A DNA stretch of 28,870 nucleotides from RH-AL1 sp964247745 (lineage in GTDB: Bacteria > Pseudomonadota > Alphaproteobacteria > Rhizobiales > Beijerinckiaceae): assembly GCA_964247745.1 (NCBI GenBank), contig CAXTVT010000042.1:1-28870 (forward strand), given 5' to 3'. The notes below the pieces were generated by a model, which had not been told where the DNA came from, did no database searches, and worked only from the letters and a program-made list of their open reading frames with translations. Positions 7,422 through 15,185 of the stretch are shown here, in pieces. The position numbers were made by a program, and so were the translations under genes. The first letter of the stretch is position 1. Every line of letters starts with the position of its first letter.

Positions 7422-7631
7422 AGAACGCTCCTACGCTAGCTGCCAATCGGCAGTTGGCTTTACAATCCTAGGTTGTGGCTGTCCAGGAAAATCAGATAGC
7501 CGGAAGCGGCGTCGCGACTAAACGGTTGGTGAGGCGATCGTTACCCGCGTGACGCAGCAAGCCGAGAAGATCAGAAGCAAGCCGAGCCCAGCGCATGATT
7601 TGAAGCAATCGGCAGGTCGGGCAAGTAAACG

Positions 7632-7706
7632 TGGTGAGCGCTACAGGGATTGAACCTGTGACCCCTTCCATGTCAAGGAAGTGCTCTCCCGCTGAGCTAA
7701 GCGCTC
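7632..7706 (-). tRNA. tRNA-Val (anticodon GAC)
   Basis: On the minus strand the 75-nt sequence folds as a tRNA: acceptor GAGCGCT pairs with AGCGCTC, discriminator A and an encoded CCA end (7632-7634). The D-arm contains TTAGCTCAGCGGGAGAGC, the anticodon stem is CTTCC/GGAAG with loop TTGACAT, and the T-arm loop is GTTCAATCC. The anticodon GAC (complement of 7672-7674) reads GUC valine codons. The variable loop is short. Its 3' end faces the lower-GC patch at 6786-7631. Confidence 0.95.
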
Positions 7707-7794
7707 GCGCACCACACCGTCCGCACGCAGCGGAAGCGAGGACGGCGGTATAGGGCGAAGCCCGGTGGCGCGCAACAGCAAAGCGCGCCGACCC

Positions 7795-8160
7795 TCAGGC
7801 TGCCAGCAGCCGCTGCACCTCGTTGACGAGGTCCTTGAGGTGGAACGGCTTCGACAGGATCTTGGCCTGGCGCGGGGCGTTGTTGTCCGGGTTCAGGGCG
7901 ACTGCCGCGAAGCCGGTGATGAACATCACCTTGATGTCGGGGTCGAGCTCGGTGGCGCGACGCGCCAGTTCGATGCCGTCCATCTCCGGCATCACGATGT
8001 CGGTCAACAGCAGCTCGAACGGCTCCTCCCGCAGGCGATTGTAGGCCGAGAGGCCGTTGTCGAACGAAGACACGTCGTAGCCGGCGTTCTGCAACGCCTT
8101 GGCGAGGAAACGGCGCATGTCGTTGTCGTCCTCGGCAAGGAGGATCTTGCCGTTCACCAT
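7795..8160 (-). CDS. cpdR: CpdR, single-domain response regulator controlling ClpXP proteolysis
   Basis: A 121-aa receiver domain with no output domain. ILLAEDDNDMRRFL holds the acidic pocket (residues 10-12), LLTDIVMPEMDG places the phospho-acceptor at Asp54, FITG holds Thr82 and SKPF holds Lys104. The sequence FITGFAAVALN followed by SKPFHLKDLVNE is diagnostic for CpdR of alphaproteobacteria. In Caulobacter the unphosphorylated form brings substrates and ClpXP to the pole, while CckA-ChpT phosphorylation turns it off. The C-terminus is LLAA; in Caulobacter a terminal Ala-Ala makes CpdR itself a ClpXP substrate, so the same may hold here. The start chosen is MVNGKILLAEDD; MTESES six codons upstream (8178) is an alternative. 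Transcribed divergently from the next gene. Confidence 0.92.
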   Translation of the reverse strand: MVNGKILLAEDDNDMRRFLAKALQNAGYDVSSFDNGLSAYNRLREEPFELLLTDIVMPEMDGIELARRATELDPDIKVMFITGFAAVALNPDNNAPRQAKILSKPFHLKDLVNEVQRLLAA

Positions 8161-8324
8161 GCTTTCCGACTCGGTCATGCGGGGTCTGTCATGTGAGATC
8201 CACGAGCGATGCGTGAAGAGGTGAGGCGTTGTGGTTAAAGGTCGGTGAAGCACGCCGTCGCACGCGCGCGCTCCGCGACGATTTCGCGATGCGCGAGGGG
8301 CTTGATGCCACGTTCGCGCCGCCT

Positions 8325-8361
8325 TTGACAGAGGTGTGTTGCGACGCCCTTGTCATATATG
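8325..8361 (+). promoter_or_regulatory. Possible promoter in the divergent cpdR / amidohydrolase region
   Basis: The intergenic region 8161-8386 must hold promoters for both divergent genes. A perfect -35 hexamer TTGACA occurs at 8325-8330, and an AT-rich TATATG at 8356-8361 lies too far away (25 bp) for a standard -10. This may be the plus-strand promoter with a poor -10, or chance. I saw no clear CtrA box (TTAA-N7-TTAA). Confidence 0.25.
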
Positions 8362-8386
8362 CTTCCCTCTCGGTCGTGCGGCGGAG

Positions 8387-9319
8387 ATGCATGGGATGGG
8401 CGGCGGGTCCTCGCCGGAATTGGATGGCGGCGCGGGCGATCCCGAGCTCGATCCGGCGTTCGACGTCGTCGAGCCGCCGCGGCCGCTCTGCCCTCTCGTG
8501 CTGTCGTCGCCGCACTCCGGCTCGGTCTACCCCCGTCGCTTCCTCGACAGCGCGCGGCTCGATGCGGTCGCCCTGCGCCGCTCCGAAGACGCCTTCGTCG
8601 ACGACCTCTTCGCCGGTGCGACGGAAATCGGCGCGCCGCTGCTGCGCGCCCGCTTCCCGCGCGCCTACCTCGACCTCAACCGGGAGCCCTACGAGCTCGA
8701 TCCGCGCATGTTCGACGGCAAGCTTCCGCCTTTCGCCAACACGCGGTCGGTGCGCGTCGCAGGCGGTCTCGGCACTATCGCCCGCGTGGTCGGTGATTCG
8801 CAGGAGATCTACGCCGGCCGGCTCGCCGTCGCCGAAGGGCTCGCGCGGATCGAGCGGCTCTACAAGCCCTATCACGCCGCGTTGCGCGCCCTCGTCGAGC
8901 GGGCGCAGCGGCAGTTCGGCTACGCCCTGCTGATCGATTGCCACTCGATGCCTTCGACGCCGACCGTGGTGGCGACGGTCGAGCGGCGCATCAAGACCGA
9001 TTTCGTGGTCGGCGACCGCTACGGCACCAGTGCCGACGGCAGCTTTGTCGAGCTGCTCGAACAGGCGATGCGCGGGGCCGGCTATGCCGTGCACCGCAAC
9101 AAGCCTTACGCGGGCGGCTTCATCACCGAGCATTACGGCGCGCCGCAGTCCGGCGTCCACGCCATCCAGATCGAGGTCAATCGCTCGCTCTACATGGACG
9201 AACGGACCATCGAGCGCGCCGCCCGTTTCGCGGCGGTGAAGGCGGACATCACGGCCGTGCTCGCGGTGATGGCGGAGGCCTGCGATAGCCTGGGGTCACG
9301 CAAGGCGGCTGCGGAATAG
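8387..9319 (+). CDS. N-formylglutamate amidohydrolase family protein
   Basis: Predicted metal-dependent hydrolase releasing formate and glutamate from N-formylglutamate (last step of one histidine-degradation route) or acting on a related N-formyl amino acid; cytoplasmic. The 310-aa protein shows the family motifs in order: LVLSSPHSGSVYP (SPHSG at residues 41-45), RAYLDLNREPYELDP, LLIDCHSMPS, GGFITEHYG and HAIQIEVNRSLYMDE. The His and Glu/Asp residues in these motifs are the expected zinc and substrate ligands. Start at ATG 8387 (MHGMGGG); ATG 8396 is possible. No other hut genes are nearby, so a role in histidine use is family inference only. Adjacent to cpdR, a pairing I believe recurs in alphaproteobacteria. 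Confidence 0.87.
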   Translation: MHGMGGGSSPELDGGAGDPELDPAFDVVEPPRPLCPLVLSSPHSGSVYPRRFLDSARLDAVALRRSEDAFVDDLFAGATEIGAPLLRARFPRAYLDLNREPYELDPRMFDGKLPPFANTRSVRVAGGLGTIARVVGDSQEIYAGRLAVAEGLARIERLYKPYHAALRALVERAQRQFGYALLIDCHSMPSTPTVVATVERRIKTDFVVGDRYGTSADGSFVELLEQAMRGAGYAVHRNKPYAGGFITEHYGAPQSGVHAIQIEVNRSLYMDERTIERAARFAAVKADITAVLAVMAEACDSLGSRKAAAE

Positions 9320-9378
9320 CGCCGCCTTCACGGCGTCCCGCGAAAGAAAGGAGCCGCCCGTGCGTAGCGCGAGCGGCC

Positions 9379-9455
9379 CAAGTCTAGGGAGGAAACGCCC
9401 AAGGAGGGCATCCGGCGGCAGCAAAGCCCTGCCGCACCGCAATAATATGAATGTG
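9379..9455 (+). ncRNA. Candidate suhB/mmgR-family (alpha-r8) small RNA
   Basis: The 290-bp gap between the amidohydrolase and the phosphatase contains a block, TCTAGGGAGGAAACGCCC (9383-9400), that I recognise as the core of the alphaproteobacterial suhB/mmgR sRNA family. It is followed by a hairpin GCCC/GGGC (9397-9400 with 9406-9409) and a second hairpin of seven perfect pairs, GCGGCAG/CTGCCGC (9415-9421 with 9429-9435). The family was named for its place upstream of suhB inositol-monophosphatase genes, the same context as here. I see no strong U-tract after the second hairpin; ends are estimates. In Sinorhizobium MmgR is linked to carbon/nitrogen balance and polyhydroxybutyrate storage. The identification is from memory of the motif. 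Confidence 0.6.
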
Positions 9456-9609
9456 CACCGCACAAAGATCAAGGCCGCCGTCGCCGGTTTCGCCGCAGCG
9501 TGGCATTCCTGCACGAGCGCGCCACGTTCCCGAGCGAAGCGGCCGTTGCGGCCGTACCGACGGCGTGGCATGGCGCCTCGCGCGGACCGCTTTCCCGCAG
9601 GAGACCTCC

Positions 9610-10416
9610 ATGGCCGCAGTCGACTTCGCCGCCTTCGTCGACCGGCTCGGCGATGCCGCGACCGATACGATTCTGCCGTTCTTCCGCACCGCCATCGGCA
9701 CCGAGGACAAGAACAAAGGCGGCCGCTTCGATCCGGTGACCGAGGCGGACCGTGCCGCCGAGGTCGCGATGCGCCGCATGATCGAGCGGCAGTTTCCCGA
9801 TCACGGCATCGTTGGAGAGGAGTTCGGCACCAAGAACCCCGACGCCGAATACGTCTGGGTGCTCGACCCGATCGACGGCACCAAGGCCTTCATCTCCGGC
9901 CTGCCGACCTGGGGCGTGCTGATCGGCCTGCTGCATCGCGGCCGGCCCTGCTACGGAATGATGGTGCAACCCTTCACCCAGGAGCGTTTCGTCGGGGACG
10001 GCACCAAGGCGCAATGGCGCGGCACCGGCCTCGGCCTGTCGCGCGGCATCCGCCGGCTGACCACGCGCAAATGCCCGACGCTCAAGGAGGCGACGCTGAT
10101 GACCACCTCGCCGCTGCTCTACGGGGAGGACAAGCTCGAGGCGCTGCGCCGGCTCGAGGCCGAAGCCAAGCTGACCCGCTACGGCGTCGATTGCTACGCC
10201 TTCGCCATGCTGGCCGCCGGGCACGTCGACTGCGTGGTCGAATCCGGCGTGCAGCCCTACGACGTGGTCGCGCTGATCCCGGTGGTGGAAGGCGCCGGCG
10301 GGATCATGACGGACTGGAAGGGTGGCGACGCCGCCAAAGGCGGCGACGTCATCGCCTGCGGCGACAAGCGGCTTCACGAGGAAGTGTTGGCGCGCCTCGG
10401 CGCGGCAGGAGGGTAA
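9610..10416 (+). CDS. hisN: Inositol-monophosphatase-family phosphatase, probably histidinol-phosphatase (HisN)
   Basis: Mg2+-dependent phosphomonoesterase of 268 aa with all three family motifs: GEEFG (Glu70/Glu71 region), WVLDPIDGTKAFISG (metal-binding DPIDGT at 86-91) and QPYDVVALIPVVEGAGG. The opening RFDPVTEADRAAE and the TKAFISGLPTWGVLIGL context resemble the HisN branch, which dephosphorylates histidinol phosphate in histidine synthesis; inositol-1-phosphate or PAP as substrate cannot be excluded. Start at ATG 9610 is supported by a Shine-Dalgarno (CAGGAGACC) just upstream. The gene sits about 150 bp after the predicted sRNA. Confidence 0.8.
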   Translation: MAAVDFAAFVDRLGDAATDTILPFFRTAIGTEDKNKGGRFDPVTEADRAAEVAMRRMIERQFPDHGIVGEEFGTKNPDAEYVWVLDPIDGTKAFISGLPTWGVLIGLLHRGRPCYGMMVQPFTQERFVGDGTKAQWRGTGLGLSRGIRRLTTRKCPTLKEATLMTTSPLLYGEDKLEALRRLEAEAKLTRYGVDCYAFAMLAAGHVDCVVESGVQPYDVVALIPVVEGAGGIMTDWKGGDAAKGGDVIACGDKRLHEEVLARLGAAGG

Positions 10417-10536
10417 TAGCGAACTTGCTTCCCCGCGAAACAGGCACGAGGACATAGAGATATGCCCCGCGAGCGATCCCGAAGCAGCGTACGCCGCTCC
10501 GCTCTCCGCGACGCCCCGGCGAGGCATGCCCGTGGT

Positions 10537-10980
10537 TCAGGAAAGGGCTACGGCCCGTTGCCGATCGAACGGAGGCTCCACGGGAAACGTCTCGTTCGAG
10601 AGGCCCGTCTCGGAAGCGGCGATGAGCCGGGCGTCCGCATAGGCCTCGGCGAAGACGACATCCGCCCTCGACTTCAAGCTCGGATTGTCCGCCATATGGC
10701 GCGCGATGGCGATGCGCTGGTTCAGGATCGTCGTGCGCCAGCTTCGACCCGCCTTGGCGGGCTGGAACCTCTGCTTCAGCAGATGGGTCGCCAGGACAGT
10801 GTAACGCGATCGAAGCTCCGCGACCTCCTTGCGTCCCAACGTCTCGATCTCCTCGAGAATGTTCGACAAATCGGCCGCGGCAATATCGCCGACCTTGAGC
10901 AGAGCCGCTTGCCGCTGCGTCCAGCCATAGAAATCGCTGTCGTAGAGATCGCCGACGTGTCGCGCGGAGGTGTCGTCCAT
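10537..10980 (-). CDS. DUF29 family protein
   Basis: A 147-aa, mostly helical protein of the DUF29 family, very common in cyanobacteria and alphaproteobacteria and without known function. Recognisable features are the N-terminal YDSDFYGWTQRQAALL, DLSNILEEIETLGRKE, the ATHLLKQRFQP helix, RSWRTTILNQR and NPSL. No signal peptide or membrane helix. It probably shares a transcript with the small gene 25 bp upstream of its start. It lies convergent to hisN, separated by 120 bp with no other gene. Confidence 0.85.
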   Translation of the reverse strand: MDDTSARHVGDLYDSDFYGWTQRQAALLKVGDIAAADLSNILEEIETLGRKEVAELRSRYTVLATHLLKQRFQPAKAGRSWRTTILNQRIAIARHMADNPSLKSRADVVFAEAYADARLIAASETGLSNETFPVEPPFDRQRAVALS

Positions 10981-11005
10981 GCGTCCTTCCTCTCGGCGAA
11001 ACCGC

Positions 11006-11215
11006 TCAGGCGAACGCCATCGGCCGGTCCGGCTCGCTCACGGCACCGTCGCGCCACGCCGTCTCGCTGCCGGCGAAGCGCATCGCCGCCTCGCGCGAGG
11101 GAAACATGCCACCGCCGCGACCATGCGATTCCATCGCCAGCCAACGCCCGGCCCGGTCCTGCCCGACCCGGTAGGTCCGCACGTCATCGTCGCTGAGAGC
11201 CCCGTCGTTTTGCAT
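11006..11215 (-). CDS. Small conserved-looking protein of unknown function
   Basis: A 69-aa protein starting MQNDGALSDDDVRTYRVG; an upstream in-frame ATG (11269) would add 18 residues. The core YRVGQDRAGRWLAMESHGRGGGMFPSREAAMRFA has the look of a compact beta-beta-beta-alpha domain seen in many short rhizobial hypothetical proteins (pattern Y.V..D..G.W......G..F.....A..FA). No known function. It precedes the DUF29 gene on the same strand with a 25-bp gap, so they are likely co-transcribed. Confidence 0.6.
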   Translation of the reverse strand: MQNDGALSDDDVRTYRVGQDRAGRWLAMESHGRGGGMFPSREAAMRFAGSETAWRDGAVSEPDRPMAFA

Positions 11216-11311
11216 CGTCTCGGCACCCCGTTGCCGCCATGGCACCCTGTAGCACAAAATCCGCGCCACACGGCACCGGTTCCAACGCTGGCTTGTGGCG
11301 GCGAATCCGAC

Positions 11312-11503
11312 ATCCTAAGGAAGAGGCGGCATCACGGGGCGAAGCGCATCGATCGGTCGAACGAGCGTGAGAAGGCCGAGGCCGAGAAGCGCAAGCGTCT
11401 CGCCGAGGCGTTGCGCGCCAACCTGAAGCGGCGCAAGGCCGGCCGGACCGGTGGCGCGCCGGAGGCTGCGGCGCTCGAGCCGCCGCCGGCCGGCAAGGAA
11501 TGA
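11312..11503 (+). CDS. Short basic coiled-coil protein upstream of murA, start uncertain
   Basis: The in-frame segment NEREKAEAEKRKRLAEALRANLKRRKAG resembles short Lys/Arg/Glu-rich helical proteins of alphaproteobacteria ending in LAEALRANLRRRKxQ. It ends 7 bp before murA, so it is probably co-transcribed. The start is unresolved: between 11291 and the conserved part there is no ATG, GTG or TTG in frame, only CTG at 11288 and ATC codons at 11312 and 11348. Either a rare start codon is used, the gene has lost its start, or there is a base error. The coordinates given begin at an arbitrary in-frame codon. Confidence 0.45.
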   Translation: MLRKRRHHGAKRIDRSNEREKAEAEKRKRLAEALRANLKRRKAGRTGGAPEAAALEPPPAGKE

Positions 11504-11510
11504 GGGCGGA

Positions 11511-12806
11511 ATGGATCGCATTCGCATCGTCGGCGGCCACGAGCTGCGCGGGACCATCCCGATCTCGGGCGCGAAGAATGCCGCGCTGCCCCTGATGATC
11601 GCCTCGCTGCTGACGCGCGAGACGCTGACGCTGCAGAACGTGCCCAATCTCGCCGACGTGCGCATGCTGGTGCGCATCCTCGGCCATCACGGCGTCGACT
11701 ATTCGCAGGACGGACGCCGCGCCGGCGAGGACCCGCACGCCGCCCGCCCGATCCATCTCAGCGCCCGCGAGATCGTCGACATCCGCGCGCCTTACGAGCT
11801 GGTGTCGCGCATGCGCGCCTCGTTCTGGGTCATCGCACCGCTGCTCGCCCGTATGGGGGAGGCGATCGTCTCGCTCCCCGGCGGCTGCGCCATCGGCACG
11901 CGTCCGGTCGACTTCCTGCTGATGGCGCTGGAGAAGCTCGGCGCGCAGATCGAGATCGAGGCCGGCTACGCCCACGTCAAGGCGCCGAAGGGCTTGCGCG
12001 GCGCCGAGATCGCCTTTCCGAAGGTGACCGTCGGGGGCACCCACACCGCGATGATGGCGGCGGTGCTGGCGCACGGCGACACGCTGATCACCGGCGCGGC
12101 GCGCGAACCCGAAGTGGCCGACCTCGCCGCATGCCTGACCACGATGGGCGCACGGATCAAGGGCGCCGGCACCGACCGCATCGAGATCGAGGGCGTGCCC
12201 ACGCTGCACGGCGGCTACCACCAGGTGCTGCCCGACCGCATCGAGGCCGGCACCTACGCCATGGCCACCGCCATGGCCGGCGGCGACGTGCTGCTGGAAG
12301 GCGCCCAGCCGCTGATGCTGGAGAAGGCGCTCGAGGCGATCGTCCAGGCCGGCGCCACGGTGACGACCACCAATCAGGGCGTGCGCGTCAGGCGCAATGG
12401 CCATGGCCTGTCCTGCGTCGACATCTCGACCGCGCCGTTCCCCGGCTTTCCGACCGACCTGCAGGCGCAGTTCATGGCGCTGATGACCCGCGCCAAGGGC
12501 TCCTCGCGCATCCACGAGACGATCTTCGAGAACCGCTTCATGCACGTGCAGGAGCTGGCGCGCCTCGGCGCGCGCATCCGGCTCGAGGGCGATGTCGCGA
12601 TGGTCGAGGGCGTCAAGGCGCTCCAGGGCGCGCCGGTGATGGCGACCGACCTGCGCGCCTCGGTGTCTCTGGTGATCGCCGCGCTCGCCGCAGAGGGCGA
12701 GACCGAGGTCAACCGCGTCTACCATCTCGACCGCGGTTTCGAGCATCTCGAGGCCAAGCTCGGCCGCTGCGGCGCCGTGGTGGAGCGCATCTCCCAGGCG
12801 GGATGA
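11511..12806 (+). CDS. murA: UDP-N-acetylglucosamine 1-carboxyvinyltransferase MurA
   Basis: First committed step of peptidoglycan synthesis: transfers enolpyruvate from PEP to UDP-GlcNAc in the cytoplasm. The 431-aa length is typical. ISGAKNAALPLM contains the essential Lys22, LPGGCAIGTRPVDF carries the catalytic Cys126 (fosfomycin-binding Cys), and the PEP/UDP-GlcNAc contacts LPDRIEAGTYAMA, PFPGFPTDLQAQFMAL, TIFENRFMHV and DLRASVSLVIAAL are all present. Start at ATG 11511 follows GAGGGCGG. Because the Cys is retained, fosfomycin sensitivity at the target would be expected. It is the last host housekeeping gene before the phage cluster, 207 bp away. Confidence 0.95.
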   Translation: MDRIRIVGGHELRGTIPISGAKNAALPLMIASLLTRETLTLQNVPNLADVRMLVRILGHHGVDYSQDGRRAGEDPHAARPIHLSAREIVDIRAPYELVSRMRASFWVIAPLLARMGEAIVSLPGGCAIGTRPVDFLLMALEKLGAQIEIEAGYAHVKAPKGLRGAEIAFPKVTVGGTHTAMMAAVLAHGDTLITGAAREPEVADLAACLTTMGARIKGAGTDRIEIEGVPTLHGGYHQVLPDRIEAGTYAMATAMAGGDVLLEGAQPLMLEKALEAIVQAGATVTTTNQGVRVRRNGHGLSCVDISTAPFPGFPTDLQAQFMALMTRAKGSSRIHETIFENRFMHVQELARLGARIRLEGDVAMVEGVKALQGAPVMATDLRASVSLVIAALAAEGETEVNRVYHLDRGFEHLEAKLGRCGAVVERISQAG

Positions 12807-13013
12807 CGTCCGCACGGTCTCGGCGAGCCGCGCACCGCGCTTCGCCGTAGAATGTTTTTCCCCGATCGGACAAGTCTGCCCTCACGGATCCTGCACGAGC
12901 CGCGATTCCGCCCCCGTTGACGGTTGATCGTTTTTGACCGCCAATGCGCGCATGCCGAGCCCGACCTGCGTCGAGAGCTTGGGCATCCCCAAACATTTCG
13001 GATCGATCCAAGC

Positions 13014-14315
13014 ATGACGGTGACGTTCAGCCTCGCGCAGGAGGCTGCGCGGGACCTGCTCGCCGACGGCCCGCGCTACACCTGCCTCGCCGGCGGCACG
13101 CGCTCGGGCAAGACCTTCCTCATCCTGCGCGCCATCATCGGGCGGGCGGAGCGAGCGCCGGGCTCGACCCACGCCGTACTTCGTTTGCATGCCAACGCCG
13201 CCAAAGCCTCGATCATGCAGGAGACGTTGCCGATGGTGGGGCGGCTGTGCTTCTCCGAACTTGAGCTGAAGGAACACAAGACCGATAGCTTCTGGTCGCT
13301 GACCAACGGATCCCGCATCACCGTCGGCGGCCTCGACGATGCCTCGCGCGTCGAGAAGATCCTCGGCCTGGAATATTCGACGGTCTTCCTCAACGAGGCG
13401 TCGCAGATCTCCTACGACCTCGCGCTGACGGCCTTCACCCGGCTGGCGCAGGTGGTGCCCGGCATCCGGCAACGCGCCTACGTCGACCTCAACCCAACCG
13501 CCAAGAGTCACTGGACCAACATGCTGTTTGGACAGAAGCGCGACCCGCTGAGCCGGCAGCCGCTGGCCAACCCCGAGCAATACGCGCGAACCTTCCTGAA
13601 CCCGATCGACAATTCCAAGAACCTCTCGCCCGAGTACATCGCCAGCCTGGCCGCCCTGCCGGAGGGCAAGCGCAAGCGATTCTACGAGGGCGTCTACGTC
13701 GACGAGTGCGACGATGCCTTGTGGTCCTACGAGATCTTCGACGCCGGGCGGCGCGACGAGGCCGCGATCCCGATCGCGGCGCGCCGCAACGTCGTCGTGG
13801 CGGTCGATCCCTCCGGGGCCCAGGGCCGGGACGACATGACCTCCGACGAGATCGGCATCGTCGTCGCCGCCCGCGGGCACGACGGCGACGCCTACGTGCT
13901 CGCGGACTGGTCCTGCCGCGAGCAGCCGCTGACCTGGGGCCGCCGCGTCGCCACCGCCTTCCACGAGTTCGCCGCCGATTGCGTGGTGGCGGAGGAGAAC
14001 TTCGGCGGCGGCATGGTGGAGGCGGTCATCAAGGCGGCCGATGCCGCCGTGCCGGTGCGCCTCGTCCACGCCAGCCGCGGCAAGGCGGTGCGCGCCGAGC
14101 CGATCTCGCTGCGCTACGCCGCCGGCCAGGTGCACCACGTCGGCCGCTTCCCCAAGCTGGAGGACCAGCTCTGCGCCTTCTCCGGCGGCGGCTACACCGG
14201 CGCCGGCAGCCCCGACCACGCCGACGCCGCGATCTGGGCGCTGACGCACCTCTTCAAGGAGATGCCCGGCCAAGGAGCGCATGATTTCATGCGGCGGCTG
14301 GCGGGCGAACTCTGA
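13014..14315 (+). CDS. terL: Phage terminase large subunit (TerL)
   Basis: DNA-packaging motor ATPase and nuclease, 433 aa. Walker A is GGTRSGKT (residues 27-34), Walker B is VFLNEAS (Asn127-Glu128), the coupling region is AYVDLNPTAKSHW. The RNase H-like nuclease has its first acidic residue in VVAVDPSG (Asp265), the second in VVAEENFGG (Glu327/328) and the third in SPDHADAAIWAL (Asp401/404). All domains are complete, so it could be functional. The chosen ATG has a poor Shine-Dalgarno; an in-frame TTG at 12924 would add 30 residues. No small terminase gene is found between murA and terL. Confidence 0.92.
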   Translation: MTVTFSLAQEAARDLLADGPRYTCLAGGTRSGKTFLILRAIIGRAERAPGSTHAVLRLHANAAKASIMQETLPMVGRLCFSELELKEHKTDSFWSLTNGSRITVGGLDDASRVEKILGLEYSTVFLNEASQISYDLALTAFTRLAQVVPGIRQRAYVDLNPTAKSHWTNMLFGQKRDPLSRQPLANPEQYARTFLNPIDNSKNLSPEYIASLAALPEGKRKRFYEGVYVDECDDALWSYEIFDAGRRDEAAIPIAARRNVVVAVDPSGAQGRDDMTSDEIGIVVAARGHDGDAYVLADWSCREQPLTWGRRVATAFHEFAADCVVAEENFGGGMVEAVIKAADAAVPVRLVHASRGKAVRAEPISLRYAAGQVHHVGRFPKLEDQLCAFSGGGYTGAGSPDHADAAIWALTHLFKEMPGQGAHDFMRRLAGEL

Positions 14316-14327
14316 CGCCGGCACGGC

Positions 14328-14478
14328 GCCTTCTCCCCTTGCGGGAGAAGGTGGCGCGAAGCGCCGGATGAGGGGTCGGGCCACCTCCCGCCGTCTCGCA
14401 TTTCGCCATCAACGCATGGCGAGCTTTCCCAACCCCTGATCCGCCCTTCGGGAACCTTCTCCCGAAGGGGGAGAAGGG
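14328..14478. repeat. Long palindromic intergenic repeat, type A copy 1
   Basis: An inverted-repeat element of about 150 bp between terL and portal. The left arm reads CCTTCTCCCCTTGCGGGAGA then AAGGTGGCGCGAAGCGCCGG and ATGAGGGGTCGGG; the right arm mirrors it (CCCCTGATCCGCCCTTCGGG, ACCTTCTCCC, GGGGGAGAAGG). It closely matches copies at 18078 and 24777. Such elements are dispersed in alphaproteobacterial chromosomes and are not normal phage content. Confidence 0.85.
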
Positions 14479-14504
14479 ACCACATCCTGCAAAGGCACAC
14501 CCAT

Positions 14505-15185
14505 ATGGTCGACCGCAATGCGGGCCGGGCGTCGTGGACGCTCGACCCCTATCAGGTCCGCGTGTCCTACGCCGCCCGCACGGCCGGCTCGGGCTGGTTC
14601 GGACCGCTCGCCCCCGTCGCACCGGCCGCGCCGCCCGAGGTCGCGGGGCGCCAGTGGGACTATCCCGCGGGTTTCAACCTCTCGCTCGGCCCCCGCGCCA
14701 ACGAGCCCGTCAGCTTTCCCACGCTGCGGCGCCTCGCCGACGGCTGGGACCTGCTGCGCCTGGTGATCGAGACGCGCAAGGACCAGCTCGGCCGCATGGC
14801 CTGGACCATCGGCCCGCGGCCGGGCGCGACTATCGACGGGACCGCGAACGCGACGGCGACCGCCTTCTTCCGCCGCCCCGACGGGGTCCACGGCTGGGCC
14901 GACTGGCTGCGCCTCGTACTTGAGGAGCTGTTCGTCATCGACGCGCCGGCCCTGTATTGCCGGCGCGACCGTGCCGGCCGCCTCGCCGCGCTGCTGCCGC
15001 TCGACGGTGCCACGATCAAGCCGGTGATCGACGCCTGGGGTCGCACGCCGCAGCCCTACGTGGAGGCCGGCCGCATGGTTTGGCCGGTGGCCTACCAGCA
15101 GGTGCTCAAGGGCCTTCCGGCGGTCGACTACGCCGCGCGCGACCTGCTCTACCGCCCGCGCAACCCGCGGGTCTCGCGCGCCTAA
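14505..15185 (+). pseudogene. Phage portal protein, N-terminal half ended by a premature TAA
   Basis: Portal proteins form the dodecameric DNA channel at the capsid vertex. This 226-residue segment starts MVDRNAGRASWTLDPYQVRV and includes SFPTLRRLADGWDLLRLVIETRKDQLGRMAW, LVLEELFVIDAPALYCRRD and LLPLDGATIKPVIDAWGR, typical of this portal family. It stops at TAA 15183-15185 in the middle of the conserved stretch RPRNPRVSRA-stop-GYSPVEQIL. The same frame continues without shift through the rest of the portal, and family context predicts a Tyr at this position (TAC or TAT changed to TAA). Either a real nonsense mutation or a base error in this draft. Confidence 0.8.

Noticed and set aside
9451..9609. 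Longer phosphatase start at 9451
   Set aside because: The added 53 residues are Arg/Pro-rich without family similarity and overlap the sRNA region; ATG 9610 has a proper Shine-Dalgarno.
12807..13013. Small terminase gene or att site between murA and terL
   Set aside because: No ORF with terminase features and no recognisable repeated core; only a TTGACG at 12917 that could be part of a weak promoter.
14328..14478. CRISPR-like array or transposon ends at the repeats
   Set aside because: No regularly spaced units and no transposase; single inverted-repeat elements dispersed between genes.
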